64,000 nucleotides of DNA from Paroedura picta. Taxonomy: Eukaryota; Chordata; Lepidosauria; Squamata; Gekkonidae. The notes beneath the pieces are model-generated. The model saw nothing but the letters and a program-made list of their open reading frames with translations, did not search any database and had not been told where the DNA came from. The DNA lies in contig NC_135373.1 of NCBI RefSeq assembly GCF_049243985.1, forward strand, positions 9,097,501-9,161,500, given 5' to 3'. Positions 56,689 to 64,000 of this stretch are shown one piece after another (the first letter of the stretch is position 1; every line of letters starts with the position of its first letter). The translations under genes and the position numbers were made by a program.

Positions 56689-57840
56689 ATGGACCCAGGC
56701 AACGTGACTATCCTGTCGAGGAATATCTCGAGCACAAGGGTGCCCCCCAGCCCTTCCCCGGAGATGACGACTTTCATGAACCTGGCACTTGGCATCTTCA
56801 CCCTGGCGTCCTTACTGGTGGGGACGGTATCCAACGGCTTCTTCCTCTGGGTGCTGGGGATGAAGATGAAGAGGACGGTGAACACCCTCTGGTTCTCACA
56901 CCTGATTTTCACCTACTTGCTTTTCTGCACTTTCCTGCCGTTCTTTGCCATCTACAGCTTCTTCGGATTCCACTGGGTCTTCGGGATGGTGATGTGCAAA
57001 CTGATAGTCTCCGTATTTTCCCTGACCATGTTCACCACCGTCTTCCTCCTCACCGTCATCAGCGTGGACCGCTACCTCCTCATCTGCCATCCCGTCTGGT
57101 CTCTGCACAACCGCACAGTTCCCCAGGCCCGGAGATTTGTCGCAGGCGTGTGGCTCTCTTCCTTCGTCCTCAGCGTCCCCTACGTGGCCTTCCAGGAGAC
57201 ACAAGTCACGGAGACGGGCGGGACAAAGTGCATCAGCAATTTCGCCTTCTCCAGTGACTGGAACAGGCCTGAGACACAGGCCTTGAGGCATCGTGTCCAC
57301 TTAGCGGTCTTCCTGGTCCGGCTCCTCCTGGCCTTCTTGCTTCCCTTCCTGATTATCACGAGCTGCCATTGTAGGATGGGTTGGGAGATAAAGAAGAAAC
57401 AGCTGGTGAGGAACAGAAAGCCCTTCTGGGTCCTGCTGACGGCTGCGGCCTCCTTCTTCATCTGCTGGCTTCCTTACCACATCTATCATGGCTCGGCCAC
57501 ACATTGGGAAGCATCTGGAACGATACGAATGGTCTTGCGGGGATTCATGTACGCCGGAGAGTGTTTCAATTTCTGCTTCACCCCCATTCTCTATCTGTTT
57601 ATCGGGGAGAAGTTCCAGCAGGTCTTCAAGACGTCGATCCTCACCGTCCTTAAGAGAGGCTTTGTGGATATTCCCATCATCCCCGTGGGCGAGGTCAACG
57701 CCAATGAGGTGGGCCACCAAACCTGTAGCAGCAGCAGCCTGGAACTGAAGATCAGTTGTGGAAACAGTCGGTCCTCTCCCCGAACAAGTTCCCTTACGTC
57801 CGCCATAGAGCAAATGGTGCCGTCTTCCCCCCTGGTGTAA
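56689..57840 (+). CDS. Chemoattractant-type class A GPCR lacking the TM2 Asp and NPxxY Asn
   Basis: This is an intact 383-residue receptor, single coding exon; the ATG lies 6 bases after the acceptor TTCCTTCAG, and a 5' non-coding exon is proposed at about 52.4 kb. Seen: N-glycosylation sites N5 and N12; N49 in TM1; the C103/C181 disulfide pair; DRYLLICHPVW (127-137); W155 in TM4; P219 in TM5; FFICWLPYH with W260 and P262 in TM6; a Ser-rich tail (347-383) after FVDIPIIPVGE. The group is that of FPR, chemerin and PTGDR2 receptors. LWVLGMKMKRTVNTLW and HNRTVPQARR recall PTGDR2, and FFICWLPY and the locus recall FPR. Odd: TM2 has Tyr76 where class A receptors have Asp2.50, and TM7 has TPILY (298-302), not NPxxY. 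The TM spacing is normal (27 residues from N49 to Y76 and 27 from Y76 to C103), so these are real substitutions and not misalignment. The frame is open throughout and the other motifs are intact, so it is probably functional. The ligand is unknown. Confidence 0.92.
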   Translation: MDPGNVTILSRNISSTRVPPSPSPEMTTFMNLALGIFTLASLLVGTVSNGFFLWVLGMKMKRTVNTLWFSHLIFTYLLFCTFLPFFAIYSFFGFHWVFGMVMCKLIVSVFSLTMFTTVFLLTVISVDRYLLICHPVWSLHNRTVPQARRFVAGVWLSSFVLSVPYVAFQETQVTETGGTKCISNFAFSSDWNRPETQALRHRVHLAVFLVRLLLAFLLPFLIITSCHCRMGWEIKKKQLVRNRKPFWVLLTAAASFFICWLPYHIYHGSATHWEASGTIRMVLRGFMYAGECFNFCFTPILYLFIGEKFQQVFKTSILTVLKRGFVDIPIIPVGEVNANEVGHQTCSSSSLELKISCGNSRSSPRTSSLTSAIEQMVPSSPLV

Positions 57841-58225
57841 CTAAGCCCATAAAGGTTTTTCCACATGAGACTCATAAGGGGCTGCATAGATCAATGGCCA
57901 CCCTTCATGATAGGAAATCTCATCTCCACGAGGAAGAGTCCAGTTGGAATGGGGTCAGTTCGCCAGCTGGCCATTGGACCTAGGAATGTTGTAGGCTGGA
58001 CTGTTTCTTGATTTCATGCCCAAGCACATTGTCTTGGCACATTGGACTTGACGTTTCTAGACAATTGGCTTTCTGGCTGCTGTGTCTCTCTGAATCCGGA
58101 GATCTGAAAGGAAGCTTTTTGAACATGTGCTGATGGATGTTCACTTTGCATATATTTGAAGCTTGGCTATTCCGCTGCCCTTGTTGTATGGCTTGATGAA
58201 TCCATTCCAGCTCTCGGATTTGAGG
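57841..58225. other. Receptor 3' flank
   Basis: Likely 3' UTR of the preceding receptor. No canonical AATAAA was noticed by eye in the first few hundred bases, so the transcript end is unknown. Confidence 0.3.
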
Positions 58226-58227
58226 GG

Positions 58228-58745
58228 CCAGTGCAGTGTAGTGGTTAAGAATGGCGATTTCTAATTTGGTGAGCTGGGTTTGATTCCTTGCTCTGCCCCC
58301 ACATGCAGCCTGTTGTAGGGAGAGGAAGGAAAGGCATTTGTAAGCTGCTTTGAGACTCCTTTCGGCAGAGAAAAGTGGGGTATAAGAGAGCCAGTTTGGT
58401 GTAGTGGTTATGAGTGCGGACTTCTAATCTGGCATGCCGGGTTCGATTCTGCGCTCCCCCACATGCAACCAGCTGGGTGACCTTGGGCTCATCACGGCAC
58501 TGATAAAACTGTTCTGACCGGGCAGTGATTTCAGGGCTCTCTCAGCCTCACCCACCCCACAGGGTGTCTGTTGTGGGGAGAGGAATGGGAAGGCGACTGT
58601 AAGCCGCTTTGAGCCTCCTTCGGGTAGGGAAAAGCAGCATATAAGAACCAACTCTTCTTCTTCTTCTATAAAAACCAACTCCTCCTTCCTCCTCCTTTTC
58701 TTCCTCTTCCTCCTCTTTTTCTTCTTCCTCTTCCTTTTTGCAGAC
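58228..58745 (+). mobile_element. Two S1 SINE copies and a TTC/CTTC-rich tail
   Basis: A copy with an internal deletion (58228-58386; CACATGCAGCC joins TGTTGTAGGGAG) is followed directly by a full-length copy (58388-58665), from CCAGTTTGGTGTAGTGGTTA to AACCAACTCTTCTTCTTCTTC. A pyrimidine-rich run extends to 58740. Confidence 0.88.
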
Positions 58746-59124
58746 ATGCCCTATCTGCTGCCAATCTATCCTTGTTGAAGATTGCTTCTTTCAGTGTTGT
58801 TCCACCTGTATCTTTTGTATTGGGAAACATAAATGATGAAAATAGAGAACTCCATGAGAATGCTCCACATCTGACTTTTTATGAGTTTCCACAAGCACCA
58901 TCCTTTCTGCGTGTCTCCATGCACACAAATGTATAAATATGGCAGTCATGAGTTTGCACAGTCATGTTTAGATGGGTACATTTGGCCACACCCTGATATT
59001 GGCGTTATATCAGTAAACCATATATTTTCCAAAAAGACAGGTCACTTGCTCCCTGATTGGCCCTCCCTCATGGTGTGCCACCGATACAATCAGAGCACTC
59101 TGCAAATGAGGGCCAATCAGCCGG

Positions 59125-59575
59125 CCCTGGTAGTTTAGCCCCAATCAGGAGAGAGCCCTCAGCCAGGAAGGGCTAATAAGTAGTCAGCTCTCCACCTCCA
59201 ACTTTCTGGCAGTTTCAGAAGAGAAGGTAGCTTCAGAACATGCCCTGGTGCCAATAAGTTGCACTGGACTCCTAGCCTCCTTCAGCTCAGAGGACATGGG
59301 GGGGGGGTGAGTTGCTTCTTGGGACAGCCTCTGTGTGCCTCCTGAAGGGGGGGGGCTTTGGGAAGCCCAATAATGATTCCCTGCGGGCCCTCTGGGACAC
59401 GGAGTGGCCAGGCAAAGCCTCTACCCTGGGAATGTTTACTCATGAATAAATCATGGTTCTCAGCCAGGAATTGGATTGGTTGTTTAGCTCCAATCAGGAG
59501 TAAATTCACAGCCAGGAAAGGCTAATAAGTGATCAGCTCTCCTCCTCCAACTTCATGCCAGTTTCAGAAGTTTTT
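59125..59575. repeat. Direct repeat pair about 350 bp apart
   Basis: TTTAGCCCCAATCAGGAG to CCAGTTTCAGAA-like sequence at about 59131-59222 recurs at 59480-59570. Shared blocks: CAGCCAGGAA, GGCTAATAAGT and TCAGCTCTCC. Several CCAAT/ATTGG motifs are present. Class unknown. Confidence 0.55.
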
Positions 59576-60020
59576 CAGATGGAAGAGGAGCCAGCCTCAG
59601 AGCATGCTTTGCTACCCATAAATTGCTTTTGCCCTGCGGTCAGCACCCACGAAGGCCACAATCCGAGTTTTGCCTCTAGTGATGAATTAATGGCGGTGGT
59701 TAGCATTGGTGTGTCTCTCTCCTAGACCTGCCCTAAACATGCATGAAATCTAAGTATAAATTAGAAGTAATGTGGTTCAGATTTCCACTAGGATTGATAG
59801 TCCCTTTCCTAATCTGTCATTCAGGTTGTATCTGACCTTCGGTCAGCGTAGATTTAAATAGCTAAATATCATAAAGAGCATTGACCTTGATATTACCTTC
59901 ACCTTCCTTTCTATTAATCTCATTTTACAGAAGTTTGAAAAACACTGAGCTGAATACTGTGGATCCATTAAGCAAGTCGTCTCTTCTTATGTCTGGGGAA
60001 GGGAGCGTGGACTCTCAACT
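59576..60020. other. No gene recognised
   Basis: AT-rich sequence, no gene. Confidence 0.3.
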
Positions 60021-60029
60021 GAGGGAGGA

Positions 60030-60635
60030 GAGATGTTTTTTTTTTCATTCCCTGTTTTTCACTACCCAAAGGAATCGCAAAGCAGCTTCCAGACACCTTT
60101 TCCTTCCTCTTCCTACAACAGACACCTTGGGAGGTAGATGGGGCTGAGAGACCCCAAAGAGAACTGCTCAGTAATAACAGCTCTGAGAGAACTCTTTAAG
60201 TATTTGAAAAGTTGTCACTTGGAGGAGGGCAGGATGCTGTTTCCATTGGCTGCAGAGGAGAGGACACATAGTAATGGGTTTAAACTACAAGTACAACGAT
60301 ATAGGCTAGATATCAGGAAAAAATTTTTCACAGTCAGAGTAGTTCAGCAGTGGAATAGCCTGCCTAAGGAGGTGGTGAGCTCCCCCTCACTGGCAGTCTT
60401 CAAGCAAAGGTTGGATATACACTTTTCTTGGATGCTTTAGGATGCTTAGGGCTGATCCTACGTAAAGCAGGGGGTTGGACTAGATGGCCTGTATGGTCCC
60501 TTCCAACTCTATGATTCTATTATTCTATGAACTGTGACTAGCCCAAGGTCACCCAGCTGGCCACATGGGAAAGAGTGGGGAATCAAACCCAGTTCTCCAG
60601 TTTGGAGTCCATTGCTCTTTAATCACTTTGCCTGA
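60030..60635 (-). mobile_element. S1 SINE interrupted by a CR1 3' end
   Basis: 60030-60180 and 60528-60635 are the two halves of one reverse S1 SINE (CCCAAAGGAATCGCAAAGC; then AACTGTGACTAGCCCAAGG and GGGGAATCAAACCCAGTTCT). The CR1 between them, on the + strand at about 60185-60527, reads [20 protein letters not shown] and [20 protein letters not shown]. It ends in GGACTAGATGGCCTGTATGG and TATGATTCTATTATTCTATG. Confidence 0.85.
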
Positions 60636-60935
60636 TGCTGTCGGGTGCTAGGGTGCTATTGGACTCAAATCCAGGTTTAAGGATTCGTGGGGCTTGTAGC
60701 ACCAGAGCCAGTATAGGGATTTGCAGGGTCCTAGCAGATTACAATTATGGTGGGAGTCGCCAAAATGAGGGCAGAGGGCCTCCCAAAGTAGAAAGGGGCA
60801 TCACTCCAAGTGTCCTTAAACAGGTAAAAGGGGAGTAGGAGAGATGTTACTGCCCTGATCCATGGGGGAAGGCACCACACAGGGCCCATAGCACGTGCTA
60901 CATGGATAACCCAGCCCTGCACAAATATGACTAGC
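60636..60935. other. No gene recognised
   Basis: No gene; a short piece near 60645 (GTGCTATTGGACTCAAATCC) belongs to the unassigned reptile repeat. Confidence 0.3.
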
Positions 60936-60939
60936 CATC

Positions 60940-61580
60940 ATCATAGTCTTTATTACAGTACTAGACCAGTAATCAAATTACAATGTACATAAAAGTATCC
61001 ATTGGTGATTAAAATAGTATAAACAATTTACAAATTCCAACTGTAAGTATTACATTTTACAATTCACATGCATTATCTCTAGCAACTGAGACTGCCTTTA
61101 CCTAAGTTACTCCAAATTCACCCAGGTCTTGATTGCCTCCGAGCAGATCTGGCCACAACAGAAGTTATTTCAGTGTGTTTATCTGACAATGTATCTTTAA
61201 TCACCTCCTTTTCTATGGGAACGATAGAATAAGTTCTCTCCTGATTTGATTGTATAAGTTACATTGGAGTAATACGTGTTCTGATATCTCAATGCTCCCA
61301 TCCTGGCAGATGCATAAACAATTATAGATAGGTTTTTTTTTTTTTTTGAATAAGCCTTCCCTAAAAGCGGATGGAAGCATAGTTCAGTTAGTTTTATTAT
61401 GGTCATAGACCAGCATAAGATGATACAGAAACATCCATTAATACCAGGAATTAAAACATCTTAAAAGATAACAATAGAAAATAGAAAAGGTAGATATGGA
61501 AGCATATTATATCGTAGAAGCCTAAATGATCTCCTATGATCTGGGATAATTAGATTAGATAAATAAGGTAATGGCCTCAA
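60940..61580 (-). mobile_element. Two LINE-like 3' ends
   Basis: TTTATTACAGTACTAGACCAG (60950) and TTTTATTATGGTCATAGACC (61392) look like the 3' ends, reversed, of one AT-rich non-LTR family. Coding traces are too weak to assign a clade. Confidence 0.4.
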
Positions 61581-61585
61581 ATTAT

Positions 61586-61678
61586 TACCATATATACTCG
61601 AGTATAAGCCAAGTTCTTCAGCACATTTTTTATACTGAAAAAGCCCCCCTCGGCTTATACTCCAGTATATACGGTAAG
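61586..61678. mobile_element. Short MITE with TACCATATATACTCG ends
   Basis: The inverted ends TACCATATATACTCGAGTAT and ATACTCCAGTATATACGGTA enclose about 50 bp. It is an internally deleted copy of a MITE common in amniote genomes. The superfamily is not assigned here. Confidence 0.75.
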
Positions 61679-61679
61679 T

Positions 61680-62095
61680 GGAGGCATTGGGAAAATGGAT
61701 TTTTTTACTTCACTGAAGTCTTGTTGCCGGTGGATATCCAAGATTCTTTGTTTTATCATCTCCTTTGCTCGGTTGAAACCAAGAGACTAGTCATGATCAA
61801 CTGTGATAGGGGAGAAAGTGGCCTTATCTTTCTGAATAGGTCTTTAAGATCTGACTGGCTGATTTCTGATGCTTGTCAGAAGATGTTAGGCCCTTCTGCA
61901 GGTTCCCCAAAATGCTACATCTGAGCTGCAGCTTTGCTGTTGGGAAGGGCTGTTGCAGCAGCTCCAAGTACTGGGATGGCTTCAGCCACGATGAGAAAGG
62001 AGGAAGTGGGCTCATGCTTGTGTGAAAGAGTATAAAACAGAACATCTGGATTCCACGCTGAGGTCAAAGTGTTTTATTTCCCACTTTTATTCTAA
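61680..62095. other. No gene recognised
   Basis: No gene or clear repeat; the open frame at 61571-61924 crosses the MITE and is not credible. Confidence 0.35.
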
Positions 62096-62096
62096 C

Positions 62097-62330
62097 CCCT
62101 GACTTGCATGGTCCAGGCTACTCCAATCCTCTCGGATCTCAGAAGCTAAACAAGGTTGGCCCTGGTTTATATTTGGATGGGAGACCACCGAGGAAGGCCA
62201 GAGTCACTAGATAGAGTCAGGCAATGGCAAACTATCTCTGTCCTGATCCGGGTGGCCCAGACTATCTTGATCTCACCAGATCTTGGAAGCTAAGCAGCCA
62301 ACCCTAATTAAAATGTATTGGGAGTGTTAG
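62097..62330 (+). mobile_element. Two tandem 5S rRNA-derived SINE copies
   Basis: The first copy has CTCGGATCTCAGAAGCTAAA and ATTTGGATGGGAGACCACC; the second has CTCACCAGATCTTGGAAGCT and AAGCAGCCAACCCTAAT. A further piece (GATGGGAGACCACTGTGG) lies at 62785. There is no intact 5S gene. Confidence 0.8.
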
Positions 62331-62458
62331 GGGGGGGGGAGGGGGAGACTTTGTGACATGGTTAGGAAGGGCCATGGGCTGTATAAGTATTTTCCCACTC
62401 CTAACATGATTATAGATAGGTATTTTTAAAAAATAATCCTTCCCTAAAAGACAATAAA

Positions 62459-62702
62459 TGAGCCTCTTGTGGCGCAGGGTGGTAAGGGAGCAGACATGCA
62501 GCAGCCGGCTCAAGGTTGACTCAGCCTTCCATCCTTCCGAGGTCGGTAAAATGAGTACCCAGCTTGCTGGGGGGTAAACGGTAACGACTGGGGAAGGCAC
62601 TGGCAAACCACCCCGTATTGAGTCTGCCATGAAAACGCTAGAGGGCGTCACTCCAAGGGTCAGACATGACTCGGTGCTTGCACAGGGGATACCTTTACCT
62701 TT
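62459..62702 (+). mobile_element. Sauria SINE lacking its B box
   Basis: The perfect 13-bp duplication aaaagacaataaa lies at 62446-62458 and 62703-62715. The head has a deletion from the acceptor-stem side through the B box (CAGACATGCAGCAGCCGG), so this copy has lost the internal promoter. The 3' end is complete. Confidence 0.93.
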
Positions 62703-62933
62703 AAAAGACAATAAACCCATGCAGACCCATACCTAAACTAACCCTAATCCTAACATGAATATTTATGCTTATATAAATATGTAGATGGGAGACCACTGTG
62801 GAAGTCCGAGGTTGCTCTGCAGAGCCAGGCAAACTTTTAAGCAAAGCTTCTGCTTTAAATGTGGGGAAATTACTATGAGCATTCAGCATAACTTCGCTCC
62901 CGGACATTTTGGGGTTGACTATGCCTCCTGCAA

Positions 62934-63015
62934 GAGCCTCTTGTGGCGCAGGGTGGTAAGGCAGCCGACATGCTGTCTGAAGCTCTGATCATGAGGCTGG
63001 GAGTTCGATCAGAAG
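62934..63015 (+). mobile_element. Sauria SINE head only
   Basis: GAGCCTCTTGTGGCGCAGGG to GAGGCTGGGAGTTCGATC: the tRNA-like head without body or tail. The copy is cut off on its 3' side, unusual for a retroposon and more likely due to later deletion. Confidence 0.8.
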
Positions 63016-63580
63016 AACAAGGACAACATCTACAATGAGATGGAATGTTTTTTGTATCTGTCTATTGATCACATTTATACAATGTACATACACATAGTCC
63101 TTGCCGATTCTGAGAACCAAGAACAGTCTGGAGTCCCCACAAGGAATGGGGTAGCTAGGAGCCATAATTTTCAACAGAGGTCTTTCTTGACCCCCGAGGC
63201 CAGTTGATGGTCCTGCTCTCTACCTGAACAGCCCACGTCTGTTCTGCTTCTGGGCACTTTCTGCACTGGAGGCTTTGTGCCAGACTGCAGGCTGGAGTTT
63301 GAGTCAGGGCAGGTTGCCTCACCTCTTCCTGCTCCCACGCAGGGGAATATTTGGCTCAGGCTCCAGGTGCTGCCTGCCTCCTGGGTTCCTGTGCTGATTG
63401 ACATTCAGCTACCAGCCCTGTTTTCCCAGCTGGCTGACTGAATCACCACTGATTTCAGCCAAAGGATCCACTTCATGCCCTCTCTTTTCAGCGTTGTGTT
63501 TAATCAACATGTAACTCATTAAATCCCTTCCTTCCCCTAACCCTCGCATGAACAGGTAAACCAGGAACTAGATTGACAGC
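63016..63580. other. No gene recognised
   Basis: No gene or clear repeat. Confidence 0.35.
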
Positions 63581-63587
63581 CTACCTC

Positions 63588-63730
63588 AGGGGGCCCCCAA
63601 CGTAGAGCCTGTGGGTGTCATGGTGCCCTCTGACACCCTTTTGGGGGCTCACCAAGCAATTTTAGAAACTGGACGTGGCTAGAGGGAGCTCTTTCCCAGC
63701 AAGACATTGGGTTTTGTGAAAATCAGGTAG
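63588..63730 (+). repeat. MITE-like fragment, left end
   Basis: CAGGGGGCCCCCAACGTAGA and GTGTCATGGTGCCCTCTGAC look like the left end of a hAT-type MITE. No right end was found. Confidence 0.45.
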
Positions 63731-63816
63731 GCCAGCTTTTGCCATTTGCTTTTGCCATTTGCTGTTTGTTTGTTTTGCCTGCCTTTTGTTCTGTATAATT
63801 AATTGCATTAGGTATG

Positions 63817-63884
63817 AATGTAGTGGGTTTAGGGTAGTGCAGTTTGTACCGATGTAGTGGGTTTAGGGTAGTGCAGTTTGTACC
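63817..63884. repeat. 34-bp perfect tandem duplication
   Basis: Two adjacent units differ only at their first base (each contains GTAGTGGGTTTAGGGTAG and ends GTTTGTACC). Confidence 0.95.
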
Positions 63885-64000
63885 AAGTAAAGCTGCTTGA
63901 TGTGTGGGAATGTTTTATCTCCCTCTGACCTTGGGGCAGGAAGCATCAGTTGTGTCTTCCTGGCCTGGGTATGTAGGATGGCAGCTGGATGCTTTGCACC

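Noticed and set aside
56463-57257. A 264-codon frame overlapping the receptor
   Set aside because: It begins inside the Sauria SINE and continues out of frame through the receptor coding exon.
59125-59575. Direct repeats considered as possible LTRs of an old retrovirus-like element
   Set aside because: The repeats are short and only 350 bp apart, with no convincing terminal dinucleotides, primer site or coding trace; no retrovirus-like element is supported anywhere in the window.

Overview
This is vertebrate nuclear DNA, most likely from a squamate reptile (a lizard). Four things point there: Sauria-type tRNA SINEs with a BovB-like 3' end, 5S-rRNA-derived SINEs, many CR1, L2-like and L1 fragments, and dense families of hAT-like MITEs with 8-bp target duplications. 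Only three host genes and one host pseudogene are supported; repeats make up roughly half of the rest. I cannot name the species.

Layout. 1-4.4 kb: the last three coding exons of PPP2R1A (+ strand) and its 3' UTR. 4.4-15.8 kb: no gene, mostly SINEs, MITEs and CR1. 15.89-16.85 kb (- strand): an intact single-coding-exon chemoattractant-type GPCR of the formyl-peptide/chemerin/PTGDR2 group. 17-47 kb: a gene desert with a GC-rich island near 25.4-25.9 kb, tandem-bodied SINEs near 22 and 35 kb, an inverted pair of DNA elements at 31-33 kb, and an L1 interrupted by a CR1 and a MITE at 38-41 kb. 47.4-57.8 kb (+ strand): two paralogous receptor units, each with a probable 5' non-coding exon followed by a coding exon. 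The first unit is dead (48.66-49.63 kb); the second (56.69-57.84 kb) is an intact 383-residue receptor. 58-64 kb: SINEs, LINE ends and unassigned sequence.

PPP2R1A next to this receptor group recalls mammals, where the FPR cluster lies in the same chromosomal neighbourhood as PPP2R1A, so the window is probably the reptile counterpart of that locus. The intact + strand receptor lacks both the TM2 aspartate (Tyr here) and the TM7 NPxxY asparagine (Thr here). These are key residues of the class A sodium pocket. Its dead paralog also has Tyr at the TM2 site, while the - strand receptor keeps both residues. I consider this the most interesting protein-level observation.

I found no new multi-gene system, no CRISPR, no recognisable retrovirus-like element and no free-standing RNA gene. 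The tRNA-like and 5S-like sequences are all parts of SINEs. Family assignments are by eye from translated motifs, terminal repeats and target duplications; coordinates of old repeats are approximate.
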